This document shows, in pieces, positions 1-11,822 of a DNA stretch of 64,000 nt. The notes beneath the pieces are model-generated. The model ran no database searches and was not told the DNA's origin. It worked only from the letters and a program-made list of their open reading frames with translations. The position numbers and the translations under genes were made by a program. The stretch is from Micrasema longulum. Taxonomy: Eukaryota > Arthropoda > Insecta > Trichoptera > Brachycentridae. How positions within the stretch are numbered: position 1 is the stretch's first letter; every line of letters begins with the position of its first letter. The DNA lies in assembly GCA_022494885.1 (NCBI GenBank), contig JAGVSM010002688.1, positions 62,001 through 126,000 of the forward strand. Reading direction: 5' to 3'.

Positions 1-108
1 CGCGGTTTCTGGAATATTCTTAATTCTATGACTGGGTGTAAACATAATTTTAACACAATAAAAAAATACAACAAATAAGTCAATAATTCATAGCATATTT
101 ATCGTACA

Positions 109-225
109 TTTTATTCTCTAGATCGATCGCAAGCAGAAGGAGGTGTCAAAAATGCTCACTTTCGTCTACTTGACATTCCATTTCGAAGGATTGTTTGTAA
201 TCAAATAAAATAATATACGCAACGT
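109..225 (+). repeat. Interspersed repeat, copy 1 of 2
   Basis: This block recurs in the same orientation at 44,227-44,335. Shared landmarks are TTATTCTCTA, GATCG, AGCAGAAGG, a CTTGACATT run and a closing ATCAAATAAAATAAT. The ending resembles a LINE 3' terminus on the + strand, but no coding part is attached, so the class is open. Confidence 0.6.
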
Positions 226-477
226 TAAACCAAACACAATGTATTTTATGAAATTTTTTTTTTTTCTTTTGAATGACGCATTACTTTTATCATTTTGTTT
301 TAGGTATAAAAGATGCTTATTTTTAAATTTGGAAAAAAAGCTACTTAAGTAATACATGAAAAACAAATATTATTAATCGCCATAATTTTCATATCTGCAT
401 ACAATGGTTCATAAAGCATTTTATCGTTTCTCCAATTTCAGAATATTTAAATCAATTTTATTACTTCGAAAGAAAAA

Positions 478-600
478 TTATTAGACTTACGCTTCAGTTA
501 TCCGTTCATAGATACCGCAATATTGCAGTGAAGAAAAACCGAAACTTATATTCTACACTCTCCTAGCCAGAAACCGAACCCAAGATCTCCAGTACAGTAG
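478..600 (-). mobile_element. SINE-4 body fragment
   Basis: On the minus strand this carries the SINE-4 body signature: an ACTGCAATATTGC-like block, then AACTGAAGCGTAAG at its lower-coordinate end. The same signature occurs near 13,740, 27,440, 46,770, 51,960 and 55,250. The tRNA-like head is too decayed to recognise. From 541 on it merges with another low-copy repeat sharing TTCTGG and AGAATA motifs with 31,480 and 55,970. Confidence 0.5.
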
Positions 601-2020
601 ACGAACCTTTTTCCTTTTTCAGGATTATTAGCCATTGAGTCGAAAACACACACTTAGAAGTACAAACATTCCCCGATTGATTTATTATTTACGTAAAACA
701 TTTTTCGAAGAATAAGTATTTTTATCTCTCATCTAATACAATTTTATTATTTTATTTTTAACCTTTTCTTTGGAATTTTTTATTTATTTACATATTTAAG
801 TTTTTAATTTTAATAAGTACCTACTTTTAGATTTCAATTTTTGTTTTTTAGATATAAAATTTAATTTTATTAATATTTAGTGATATTTTTTTCTGTCTTT
901 CTTCTTAAAACCATTGTTAATACTAAAGCATCTAAAACAAAAAAAATAAGTTTAATACTTTGAATGTTTACAAAATTATGACGGTACTTTATTACTTTTA
1001 CTTTAATCTTAATTAAACTAACGTCTGAGCACCCGATGACAAACTATCATTTAATAGTTTATCGGGACAAAATTAAAGTTTCAATACTTTATGTTTCTTC
1101 TTTATAATGTTTCAGTATTGTTTTAATATGTATATTTTATTGAATAGATATTCTATTATGATAGAAAAAAAAATCGTTTGATTTGAAAAGTTTTTATAGT
1201 TTTATAAAAGCCCTTCAGGCGTCATATTAATTTATTTATTCATTACAACTACGTAATATTATAACGTAACGTATCTCAAACGCTATGAGATCGAAAACTT
1301 TGCGTCGATATAGGTTACTAAACCAACTCGCAGTACTTTGTGTTAATATTGTTGAATAAATAAATAAATTATAAAAAAAGTTTGTTAAAAAATAACTGAA
1401 AATAAAATATACAAAGCATTATGTGTTTGACAGCCAGACAAGATATTGCCATGTCTGCGTGTATTCTTAACGGTTCGTACGAGACTCCGTTTTGATAAGA
1501 AGCTTTTGATAAGAAAACGTATTTGGTAAATCGAAAGCTCTTGTACCTTCTTATCTCTCATGTCAATGGAGAGTTGACCCGTCAGAATATGCAAAAGATC
1601 CAAGTTAGATAATACTCAAACATAAAACTGAGCTTTCAAAAGCTTTGAAAACTCCTATGTCAAAAATGCTTTGAATACGTGAGTGGAATTTTTATCTAAC
1701 CCATAAAATTTCCCATATAAGATATATTGAATCGAATCGAACCAGGTTTATCCTATAAATTATGTACGATTTATACTATAGGTAAAACGATTTTTTCTGT
1801 GTCCAGGCGGATAAATAATTCATTTATAAGTGTGTATAAAAATAATTCATATAACAAACTTTGTATTTTATTTTATACTACAGGGATATTTTTTTTTTAC
1901 TTGCATAAATAAAATTTAAGTACCTGTAACAAACAATCAAAAATAGTAAAATAGTTTTTTTACATGAAACACATGACAAACAAAAGCAACAGATAATTAA
2001 CGAAATTAAGATAACAAAAG
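601..2020. other. Unassigned AT-rich stretch
   Basis: No gene or structured repeat is supported. Frames at 1,385-1,603 (-, 72 codons) and 1,727-1,912 (+, 61 codons) have no recognisable domain and look like chance frames. AATAAATAAATAAATT near 1,355-1,371 could be a worn LINE tail. Confidence 0.5.
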
Positions 2021-2024
2021 ATTG

Positions 2025-2125
2025 GCGCCCTCCGTGGTGTAGTGATCAAGACGCTTGACTCACGCACGTAAGGTTCCGAGTTCAATTTCTGATTTTTTGG
2101 CCTGAAGATTGTTGAATAAATTGAA
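2025..2125 (+). mobile_element. SINE-3, tRNA-derived, copy 1
   Basis: The head has a pol III A-box-like GTGGTGTAGTGATCAAGA and a B-box-like GAGTTCAATTTC. It matches the minus-strand copy at 53,799-53,982 almost base for base through the segment GACGCTTGACTCACGCACG. The tail is AT-rich and short. Two dispersed copies make a SINE far likelier than a tRNA gene, and the B box here is degenerate. Confidence 0.7.
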
Positions 2126-2504
2126 TGAATGCAAAAAAATGTTAAAATGAATGCTGCTTTTGTACACACTGAAAATAACCATCGAAAAAAATTATTGATC
2201 CTTCGGCAAAAGTATTCTCGATTGCGACACAGGTGTTCTTAATTGCTTCCATACATTCAGCCACGTACGGGTAGTCGTAATAATATCTACCCTTCACGTT
2301 ATTTACCAAACACATTACGATGACGAAAATAAAAACCTAAACATAAACATAAAAATGATTCAGATTGTAACAATTCAATAAAAGACCACGTTCGAAAACC
2401 CCAGTAAAATGCAAACGAGGTTATTTCTTGTGTGGCTGTGATGTAACACGAGTCTTCATATGATTCAAGACTTGATATATCTCTCTTATTTATTTAAATG
2501 TTTT

Positions 2505-2645
2505 TTAATTATTTTTTTTTTTATTTATAAAGGAAAAACAACGGTTGTTATATAAGAATACAAAATATAAAATATAGTACATACATCCAGTTGAAGTTTT
2601 TTACAAATATAATGAGAGAACATGTAACACATTAAAGAGAAAAAT
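2505..2645 (-). repeat. LINE-like 3' end, non-coding
   Basis: A block around GTTGAAGTTTTTTACAAATATAATG is shared with 60,085-60,165 in the same orientation. Read on the minus strand it runs into an AAATAAAAAAAAAA tail near 2,515, as LINE 3' ends do. No coding segment is attached. Confidence 0.45.
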
Positions 2646-2723
2646 AATGTATTATGTAAGACATGACACAAAATGATTAAAGTATTGAAATTTGTTCAAC
2701 ACATTTTTTAAAATATTTTTTTT

Positions 2724-3195
2724 AAATTTTAAATAAATATTATATTTTGTGACCACAGAACAAAGATATATCATCTGTCATTTTAGAAAAAAATTACCTT
2801 TTTGCATATATCTCTAACAAAATGATTTTTAAAACTCTATTAAAAACGTTGAAAACTTATGAAACAGCTAGGCAACAAAGTCTTATTCAAATCCATAAAT
2901 ATTTGTTCTAAAGAAGAACGGGGTATTATTAGTTTTTTTGGAGCAGCTATGGCCTAACCATGCAAATTGTTTTAACATCATTTTCACTAAATTTGCTGCA
3001 TATTTTATTGAGAAATCTTTTAAAACATTCAAAAAATAAATATAAAAGGTGGATTTAAAACTTTGAATTTAAAATATCTTAGAAATAAGTGAATTATTAC
3101 GAATTAAAACTTCAAACTTTTATGATTCAGTGTCATGAAAAAGCTTAAGGATACCTTGTTGTTCTATGGTCACGATTTATAAATAATATTTTAAT
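2724..3195. repeat. Inverted repeat pair, possible decayed MITE
   Basis: An arm at about 2,730-2,772 (contains TTGTGACCACAGAACAA) is matched in inverted orientation at about 3,150-3,190 (contains TTGTTCTATGGTCACGA). The roughly 380-base interior has no coding frame. The arms are imperfect, so this may be an old miniature transposon or chance. Confidence 0.3.
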
Positions 3196-3199
3196 GTAT

Positions 3200-3744
3200 T
3201 ATACATTTTATAAAATAAGTATCACAGTATGTTTTTGGAAAAGGTATTCCAATGGCAAGTTAGCATTTTAAATTTAATTTGAATTAGGTCCTGAACAAAG
3301 AACCTTTGCTTATAGTAAACACAAAAAAAAAAGAATTAACACAAAGTCTGTACCATCTGAGGTCCTGAAAATAAAAATCGAGTAAAGATAAATCCGTATC
3401 GCAGTGCAAAGGTTACGAAATTAGCCTGGCATGCCAGGATCTTTACTTGGGAGTAAGTTTTCAGGATCTAAGTAGTCGAAGTAATGAGTTAATAGTCAGA
3501 TAAAGATAAAAAAGTCTGTAAATACTCAGAAACGTACACATTCTATTGAAATCGGAGAGGTTCTCTATCGCGCCATTTGGATTTAAAACATGGACACTGA
3601 AGATTAAAGAAAAACATGTGTACTTTGTTTTAAATGAGGCGCTGAGGTGCCGGAGATGGCAACATCCATCAGACTGTCAAACACTACTTCCCTTTCTTTG
3701 TTCAAGAAGAAACAATACCATAACACATATTCGGCGGTGTGATT
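3200..3744. other. Unassigned stretch
   Basis: A 77-codon plus frame at 3,546-3,779 has no recognisable domain and runs into the A/T tail of the next element. Nothing else is supported here. Confidence 0.5.
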
Positions 3745-4390
3745 TTATTATTATTTTTTTTATTTTTTTTATTTATTAATAAAACATATAAGACATGAAT
3801 ATCATGATATTATATTCCCAGGAGTTGTACGAGAAAACTCATTTGGGACGGTACATAAAAAAAATAGTACATTTCTTGTAACAATACATAGTATACATTT
3901 AAACAATAAAAATTTAAACAAATTTTAACAATCTATGAACTTAATATTAAAAAAGGAAAGAAAACATTTAAACAATCTGTGAACTTAATATTAAAGAAGA
4001 AAACAAAAACATTCAAACAATCTGTGAACTTAATATTAAAAAAGAAAAGAAAAACATTTTAACATTCTGTGAACTTAATATTAAAAAAGAAAAGAAAAAC
4101 ATTTAAACCTAAAATACAATATATAGACTATTCACAGAAACTGAGCTAAAAACTATCACTATTTATTTATTGTATTGGGTAAGCAAACAGTGTGTACAGA
4201 AATATTGACAATTTCTTTGTATATCAATAAAAGACATTCATGCACACACCAAAAAAAATGTTTACACTTAAGACAATAATTAAAATTATGTTAAATATAA
4301 CAAATGTAAAAAAAAAAGAAACATGGCTAGTATATTTTTTATGTATAAAACTTAAAATAACATTATAGATTGCTCTAAGATTCTATCACT
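3745..4390 (-). mobile_element. Jock-B LINE 3' untranslated end
   Basis: On the minus strand this ends in a TTAATAAATAAAAAAAATAA-type tail at 3,745-3,785. Just upstream is a CTCCTGGGAATATAA block, matching the 3' end of the coding Jock-B copy near 22,390. It contains a 45-base tandem repeat (3,929-4,107) and no RT coding sequence. It meets a plus-strand LINE end tail-outward near 4,390. Confidence 0.55.
3929..4107. repeat. 45-bp tandem repeat, four units
   Basis: Units start at 3,929, 3,973, 4,018 and 4,063. Each carries a TGTGAACTTAATATTAAA-like core followed by an A-rich AAGAAAAGAAAAACATT stretch. Spacing is 44-45 bases. It lies inside the presumed LINE 3' untranslated region. Confidence 0.85.
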
Positions 4391-4404
4391 TATTAATTTT
4401 AGAG

Positions 4405-4934
4405 TCCCAGCAACGCAGACCAGAAACCAATCTCTATTTAAAATTTCTAAATGTTCCACTAAATATTTTGAACATTCATTTGTAAATGAAACCTGCAATA
4501 TGTGTAATCAGAAATTAAATTGTATTGATATTCACAACATATCTTTAACTTCCTTTAAAAATGAAATTTAAAAAAAAAATCAAGTTATGATTTTGCGCCT
4601 TGAATATGCAGGTTATGTGCAGTACTGTATGTAGACGCAAATGTACCATAAACAAAATAAATGTCAAATAATGTTTTATTTTATATTATAATGTGCAACT
4701 ATGTGACCAATATTAAAAGTAGACATATTTTCAATAATATGTATTAAATTTACATGTTTAGTAATACAATAAGTTTTGTATGATTAAGTATTTTATATTG
4801 TATAATATTTATGTGACAACATTTACAATCAAAATATTACGTGAAAGCCTCCAATTAGACTTTATGATATGTATTTATAGTATAATTGTATCTTATAAAT
4901 GTCTGTTGGCTTTCCAATGAAATAAAATAAAATC
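4405..4934 (+). mobile_element. Jock-P LINE C-terminus and 3' end
   Basis: Translation on the plus strand gives a short LINE C-terminus. It opens with RRPETNLYLK, shifts frame near 4,443, continues KCSTKYFEHSFVNE and ends LTSFKNEI-stop near 4,570. This follows the usual pattern at the end of Jockey-like ORF2: basic strand, aromatic-N-SF, W/C-N-L, then SFKN. The 3' untranslated part ends in AATGAAATAAAATAAAAT at about 4,918-4,934. The rest of the element is missing. Confidence 0.6.
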
Positions 4935-5950
4935 TGTGTTTAGTAAAAAAATCTATTAAAAGTCTACTTCTCTCAATATTTCTATAATTTTTTACTTAAA
5001 TTTACATACATTGTCATAAAAAATATCAGCCCCGGTGGATCTATTGTTATATTGCTCCCATATTTTAGGTATTGTAGATTTTTTCAAATAGTTTCTTGAC
5101 GCGTTGTCTGTATAAAACAGAAAATTTTGTCATATCGGTGTGAACGGTATGTGGAATGGAAGACTTTTAAGGATTAGAGAAATCAATTTTATTTTTTATT
5201 AATATGAAGATCTGTAGGGAAGATCTCACCAAGGCAATCCTTTTTTTTTAACGGAGGGCAAAGCGGCACACGGTGACCTCTGGCTGGAAAGACTTGTAAG
5301 ACAGTGAGCAGAGCAGCTGTGACCGCCCCTACTACAACCTAAAAGTTTGAGGGATATGACCGACTGTGCTAGTCCCGTTTACAACTGTCACCGCAAAAGC
5401 TTTTTGTAAGAGTTGTCTTCAAATTGAGAACTGTATCTTCATCAACGTTCGTAGAAGGACTGTTGAAATACGATAAAAAGAAGAAGAAACGGATACCTGC
5501 TAATCCGATTGCTCTTGTTCAGAATTTAGATTATAGTTCACACACAAAACTGTATTCTTAATCCACAAGGACAAATAATAATGAAGTGTTATATGTGGTG
5601 GAAAATATTGCTCTACAATGAATTGTAATAAAGCTGTCGCTAGCGGACCTCACGGCCAATGCGTGGGGTGAAAATAACCACAATGTGTTTTTACGAAGGA
5701 AGAACATTCCGAACATGTGGTTTTTCTTAGCACAACGATTTTACTCGCCCTAAGCTCGTTGAGAAAAATACAGTAACACCATTTATATGCGTGATAAGTG
5801 ATGATTTGTAAATATATTTTTTTACTTATTTCGAAAGGATTTAAAAAAAAAGTGAACACGTGATCAAATAAAATGGGAGGAAAGTTGTTTGTAGAGTTAA
5901 GAAACACAAACGGATTTTTTTGTGTTTTGTTGTGAACATAAAAAAGGCGA
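4935..5950. other. Mixed unassigned stretch with a coding-like relic
   Basis: On the minus strand at about 4,990-5,190 a frame with one internal stop reads as plausible protein (contains YTDNASRNYLKKSTIPKIWE). I cannot assign it to a family. Bases 5,250-5,400 are less AT-rich than the surroundings and end near a GAAGAAGAAAC run (5,481-5,491), which could be a worn RTE-like tail. A 102-codon minus frame at 5,650-5,958 is unrecognised. Confidence 0.4.
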
Positions 5951-5952
5951 AA

Positions 5953-6160
5953 TGTCAAAATTCAATTCAACATATGGCAGTAAAAAAATATTATGAGATG
6001 GAAAAAAAATATTTACGAAGAAAAACATTAAGCAAAATTCAAACAAATGGTTAAGAAACATTTGTCAAATAACTTGTAAATTAAATATATGTACCTTGTT
6101 ATTGTTAAAAAACATTTTTTTGTTTATGTGTGCTCTATTTCAAGTTTTTTTTTTTTTTTT
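5953..6160 (+). mobile_element. Jock-A LINE 3' end
   Basis: The frame reads QNSI, then KKYYEMEKKYL, the same C-terminus found intact at 15,490-15,607 (KAIKKYYEMEKNIYEEKNIS). It is followed by the shared 3' untranslated motif TGTGTGCTCTATTTCAAG and a T-rich end. Only the last 200 bases remain. An FB1 arm begins immediately after it. Confidence 0.7.
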
Positions 6161-6168
6161 TGTAAATA

Positions 6169-6357
6169 GCCAGAATGGTGAATGTAAGACAGTGTGTGAA
6201 GTGGCCACTTACAACAGACAATGACAGGTCATTTGACCTGCAAATGTCTAGATGTAAAAACTCCCTTCTGAACAATATTTTCTCATTCTAATGTATCAAA
6301 TTTATAGGAAAGAAATCAAGACTGTCTACAAACATTTGAATATACTTAAAACATTGT
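6169..6357 (-). mobile_element. FB1 single arm
   Basis: Inverted-orientation FB1 arm. It starts with CAGAATGGTGAATGT, carries the palindrome AAGTGGCCACTT and a worn TGTGTGA half of the second palindrome, and ends at an AAAACATTG terminus. No partner arm exists to the left, so this is a half element abutting Jock-A. Confidence 0.8.
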
Positions 6358-8175
6358 TAATGTACATTTTTTTACAATTCTGCTCTATCCTTGCTTATTT
6401 TTTTAAAAACATTTTTATCCATCTCTTTTAATGTTTAAGTTTTATGGATAAAATTGACTAGGAAAATATTTTCTTCCTCATTTGTATTGGTACTGGCTTT
6501 TGTCTTTGTTCAGCCTTTTTCATAGAATAAACTTATAATTTATATCAAACAAGTGAACAAAAACAAATAAAATTATATAGGTGTACACATTATATTTATA
6601 TACGTTTTTAAAATGGGAAAATAGAAACCAAAATACATTTGTGGCATTGCAAAACATATTTTGTGTCCATACGCCACAAACATATCTAAATTTATTATTT
6701 TTTATAATAATTAAATAGATCATGTAAGAACTATTCACATATTTTGATAACCGAGTGAAAATGGAATGAAAAAGAACCAACTTGATAATTGCAGATTTAT
6801 TCATTATAATAACCAGTCGATCAAACATTTTACTAAATCTAAAATCAAATTCACAACGAACGAGCACTGATGTGTTGAAAGCCGCCAAAACCGTCGGTAT
6901 TTGCCACATCGGAAAAAAAATGGGAGACTCTCAGGGGTGCTCGCAATATTGTGACTGATATACGTAAAATTCTCTTCTTGTTAAGTTATGTTTTGTCAAG
7001 GGAGCCATATGTCTCTAAATATGAACTGAAAAAATATTTTGTGTTGTTTTTTCCCACCAAAGCGAAGTATTGGTGACGTAATGTTGTTATTTTTAAATGT
7101 TTTAGTAACAATTCTTTCCCTGTGACTAAGGTAAATTGAAGTAGTTTATCACATTGAAATAAACCGTGTTAGTCAAACGATTATGGAATCAATCTTTAGG
7201 TCACTTGTATAAAAGGCATCGGAGTAATTTTTTAAAATAATGATTTTTGTTATCGCCATTAATGCTATCAAATTTGAATATAATAAAAAAAATATACAAT
7301 AAATAACAAAGACGGTTTTCGTAACAAAAGTAAACTCAGTTTTCGCTATCGTTCGTGCAATCACAATTTTGGTCATAAGGACAAATAACAATATCCGACT
7401 CTCTAACTTTCTGAACTCACATTGAAAGGTGCAACGAAAGCAGTAAGGTTAAATTAAATTAAAAATTGTTTGTGAAATTATAAAAAACAACTCGTTTTTT
7501 GAAGAAAAAAAAAGTTTTTTTGGTGTGGGCAAAATACCCTCGGCCTTTAACTTTTAAAGTCCGCTGGCTCGAAAAAATATGTGCATGGCTGAGTTGGGTC
7601 AAATCAGTCCCTGTTTTAAATTTCGCTCTTTAGTCATATTTTGTAGGTTTTGTAATAATATTGTATCAAAACAGTATGCTCTAAATCATCATGAAAAAAC
7701 GTGTTGTTAAGTTTTGTGTACATTTTTCATGATAAACTATTAAGAAAATGGCGCATATAAATTACTTTTCACACTTCGATGACTTACAATACTCCTGAGT
7801 CTAAAATTGGACTCATCTCCGGTAGATAAAAGTTAACCTTTAACATACTGTACTAAAAAAACTTCCTCACATCACTGTGTTTTAACCTAAAGTAAGGAAA
7901 TGATGGCCTGATAATCACTGTCTCTTTTCGTCTAATTAAAATTATATGTGAGTCTTGATTTGAGATCTAATAAGATTTCATTTCCTTCTATCAAACGATT
8001 GTTTTATCCATATCTGTCTCAAAGCAGTCAGTATTTTGTCGTTTTCAGAGATTCCGATGGAAAAAATATTTTTTTTCATCTAAAATTATCCAATACACCT
8101 TAATATATGGTATATTTTGTTCTTATGTGTTTAGGTTTACCAAAAAAATACCGAAAAATTCGTGGTAATATTTAT
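6358..8175. other. Unassigned AT-rich stretch
   Basis: No repeat shared with the rest of the window was seen. A 129-codon minus frame (6,520-6,909) begins MWQIPTVLAAFN and is rich in hydrophobic and aromatic residues, as chance AT-rich frames are. A 72-codon frame at 7,173-7,391 (-) is similar. Neither carries a domain I recognise. Confidence 0.5.
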
Positions 8176-8605
8176 CGTTTAATTTGTTGCAACAGAGAGA
8201 GAAAACATTTTTGAGAAGAAAATATAGAAGTCAAGGCATTAACAGTGCTTTTGACCTGTCATTGGCTAGTTTAAGTGGCCATTTTACACACTGTGTGAAT
8301 TGCTTCAGCTGGATGAATCTCACCCGCATGATAAAGGTTTCAGATCTCTTACTTCACAAAAGTCAACAAATGGAAGAGTTGAGGAACTGAGAATGCTTAA
8401 AAAGAATGGCAGAATGGTAAATGCGACATAGTGGGTAAAGTGGTCATTTAAACCAACCAATGACATGTAAATAATGCCTAGACTTCAATAATCCCTTATT
8501 AAAAATGTTTTCCTTTGCTGTTGCAACAAATTTATACATAAATAACTCCCAAGGGAGGAAATCTAGCCTGTCTGCAAACATATGGACATACTCAACATAT
8601 TGTTG
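8176..8605. mobile_element. FB1 foldback element
   Basis: Left arm about 8,180-8,300, right arm about 8,395-8,603, inverted to each other around a centre with TCACCCGCATGATAAAGG. The left arm holds AAGTGGCCATTTTACACACT, and the right arm holds the reverse complement with changes. The left outer end is shorter than the right. A 68-codon plus frame inside is translated repeat. Confidence 0.85.
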
Positions 8606-8609
8606 AATA

Positions 8610-9240
8610 TTTATTGTAGTTGCTGGGATATTTATTCATTAAGTGCAATTTGTCACGCCGGCTACGTCACAGAAACGGGCGGATTAAAACAGTTTTCGGG
8701 GTATGTGAATGGAATGCTTTCTCTGTGTTGCCATACGAAACATGTTCAATAAAATATATCTGCATTACTTGACACAATAATAACAGATTTCTGAAATCGT
8801 TTTTTCCAACCGATGTTTCCTGTTGTTAATTACAAATAAGGGTTACAGTATTTCTTAGGACCAGGCAAAATTGTTTTGGTGTTATTTCCTTCCCAAATGA
8901 AGACTTCCTACATAAGACCATATATTTTATTTAACTTGGATAGAAGAAATAGATCGCGGTCATGTGGCTAAGTGCTGGACTGGGAAATTACTAGTTTCAG
9001 AGATCGAAGACCAGAAACGAATAACTTTAGTAAACGAAAGTTGTTTGTCTAGCGTATTAATGAATTTATTAACAGATCCAGTAAATTGACATAAACAGCA
9101 TAAACAATCATAAACATTGACACGAAATACAAGTTTAAAAAATAATAAGTTTTCAAAATAAAAATAAGTAGCAAAGATGTGAGTGTTTAACTAATAGTAA
9201 TAGTAACATTATACTCAAGCACAAATTGACACGACGAATC
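8610..9240. other. Unassigned stretch
   Basis: Bases 8,955-9,010 contain a GGTCATGTGGCTAAGTGCTG run resembling a pol III A box, but no good B box follows, so a SINE is not called. Nothing else is recognisable. Confidence 0.4.
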
Positions 9241-9241
9241 T

Positions 9242-10422
9242 TTAAGGCTGTAGTCTGGTAAAACACTCGCAAAATAAGGAAATCATACGATTTTGGCATT
9301 TTATAACGAATGTTTTTTTTTTTAATCACGCAATTATAAAAAAACAAAAAAACATAATTTAGATAAAAACAACATTTTTTAAAGGTATATCTGTTAAAAA
9401 TATTAAAAGTTTAAGGTAACCAAAATATAATTACCTTTAGACTGGCAGATCTCGGCATTTCAAATTTAGACTTAACTTAAGTATCTGGGATCTCAATATT
9501 AAAGTAAACTAAAAAAAAAGAAAACAAAGTATTGAAATAACATTTTTTATAAAAATTTAAAGAAAATAAATTGAGCATGGAAGTGGCCGAGGCAACTTTT
9601 TTTTTGTTTTTGAAAAGAAGTACAAGCATACATACATTACATTTTTTGACATTTTTCTTTATTTTTACGTAAAACTATACCTTCTGTAATACTAAAAAAA
9701 AAAGGAAAATTGAAATATTTTGGTTCAAACTTTTTAAACATATTTGTACTCTCTTTTTTTAATATTTATATTTTGGTTGAAATATTTAATTTATAACAAC
9801 ATTTTATTCAATTTTTGATGACTTTCATACCTGCCCTTATCGTTTTCGGTAAGGGAGTAAAAACCTAAATAATATGTTGTTTTAAATAAAATATTACAAC
9901 TAGAATTATCTTCTTTTAAAAAAAGTAAGTTTTAACAAATTCTTCAAATTAAGGTTATAACTAAAATATTTTAATTATTTATTTTTAAGTATTATTGAAG
10001 GCATAATTTTACATAGAAATAAAGAAAAATGTCACAAAAATGCATGTGATTTAAAATGCTTGTATTTCTTTTCAAAAACGAAAATTGAAATTTTGCTTAG
10101 GCCACTATCATGTTCAATTTATTATCTTTAAATAATTTAATAAATGTAAGTTCAAAACTTAGTCTTTATTGAGATCCTAGATACCTTAGTTTAGTCTTTT
10201 TTTGAAATGGCGTAATCTGGTGGTCTAAAAGTAATTATATTTTGGTTACCTAAAACTTTTAAGTATATTTTTTAACAGAAATACCTTAAAAAAATATTGT
10301 TATTATCTAATTTGTGTTCTTTAATTTTTTTATAATTGCGTGATTTAAAAAAAATCGTTTTAAAGTGGCGAAATCGTATGACTTCCTAATTTTGCGAGCG
10401 TTTTACCAGACTACAGTCTTAA
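9242..10422. mobile_element. FB2 giant palindrome with TTAA duplication
   Basis: TTAA at 9,242-9,245 and 10,419-10,422 brackets an element of about 1,173 bp. Its arms (9,246 to about 9,835 and about 9,855 to 10,418) are inverted copies of each other over almost the whole length. Termini read GGCTGTAGTCTGGTAAAAC and its complement. The centre is a small hairpin, CCTTATCG / CGGTAAGG, near 9,835-9,855. There is no transposase frame, so it is non-autonomous. TTAA targets are typical of piggyBac-like and Kolobok-like transposases. Which one moved it cannot be told from termini alone. A second copy lies at 41,177-41,817. Confidence 0.9.
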
Positions 10423-11822
10423 GGGCGTGAAAGAGACAACAGTGGGCGTACGAGGGCAGGTCCGAAAACACGTGGAATGGAAGGGTTGCCAGTAAAGTGG
10501 CGATAACTCTGATACATTTATAAAAAGTGTGACTCATCACTAGAATAAATGCAAAGTATTAAAGTGAATTGCAAAGTTATACCTTAATAAGTGAGGCAAT
10601 ATGGAAAAATTATCTAATACATACGTATGTGTAAAACTGAAATTCGTGCAGACACTAAATTTTTCAGTAAACTGAAATAATCAGATATAATTTTAAAAGA
10701 TATATAAGCAAAATGTGGACATATTTTTTATGAAAAAATCATGATTTATTAAATGTATAGTAATTTCTACCATATTATGCAGAAATCATCAGATCCACAA
10801 TTTGCGAAATTTGACTTTTTTATTAATTTTGCTTCATCAATAGTGATTTTTTTATGTTCTGAAGAAATCTGACCCAAAAAATAAACAAAATCTTTTTTTG
10901 AGAATTTTTTTCTTAAAACAAATTTATAAAAAAGTAAGTAAGAAACACCCATGTGTGTTGAGAGTTTGCAGCATTTTCCCCTTTGAAATTATTTTCATAC
11001 ATACAAATATTGTAGACGCGCTTTGATGATATTTTAATTACAAACATATTGTGTTTTTATATTTTCTTCGTATAAATTTTTATTATTATTTAATTATTTA
11101 ATTAAATATTAATACAATGAAGAAAAATCACTTAAATATTATATAAATAATTATCTTCTACCATTTTTCTCTTTATTCCTGTGTTTTTTGCATAGTTTTT
11201 TATGACACATATTTGTTCAAATAAATAAAGTTTAACAATATTATTTTGAGTTTGGCCAAAATTTCGAAGACAAGAACAAAAACTGAATGATTAAATAATA
11301 GATACAATAAAGCTAAAGTTAAAATACTTTCTTACTTTTCTATGATTAAAAAAAATAATTGCTGAAACCATTTAATCAATACAATCCTAAAACGGTTATC
11401 TTATTGACAAAATAAGCCAAATGTTGTACATGACACATGGTAAACAATGTTTTGTATTGTATTTTTTTTAAGTACCTAACTTCTACAATTTAACATGGGA
11501 ACCTTATGTTTTTTTAATTCAATAAACATTCAAATACCATTATTAGAGCTTTTTAATTTTGGGGATTGGAAGGTTTCTATATAATATTTATGGTCCAATT
11601 ATGCCCGTCAAATTTTTAGTTTTAAAAATTTCTTTATTCTAAATTTCTGAACAATTGATTCAATTTTGTTTATTCATATATATGTACATTACAAAATAGA
11701 ATATCTTTATTCATATATATATAAATAATTAAAATAATTAGGTAAAATTAGGTATAAATAAAAAAAAACACATAAATACATTATATCTAGAGAATAATAT
11801 GTTAAAAAAGTAAGAGAATCTT
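10423..11822. other. Unassigned AT-rich stretch
   Basis: Very AT-rich, with no recognisable coding or repeat family. A 61-codon minus frame (10,767-10,952) is Lys/Phe-rich and looks like chance. The part after about 11,650 may include the 3' untranslated region of the minus-strand LINE at 11,823. Confidence 0.5.

Noticed and set aside
60..400. Bacterial-style gene or operon signals
   Set aside because: The whole window is eukaryotic transposon DNA. Short frames with upstream purine runs are expected by chance at this base composition.
1727..1912. 61-codon plus frame as a small gene
   Set aside because: No domain, no repeat or conservation evidence, composition as expected by chance.
6520..6909. 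129-codon protein-coding gene (-)
   Set aside because: Composition is that of a chance AT-rich frame, with no domain, and no splice or start context.
9242..10422. Assignment of FB2 to piggyBac
   Set aside because: TTAA is shared by more than one superfamily, and the GGCTGTAG terminus is not the usual piggyBac CCC start.
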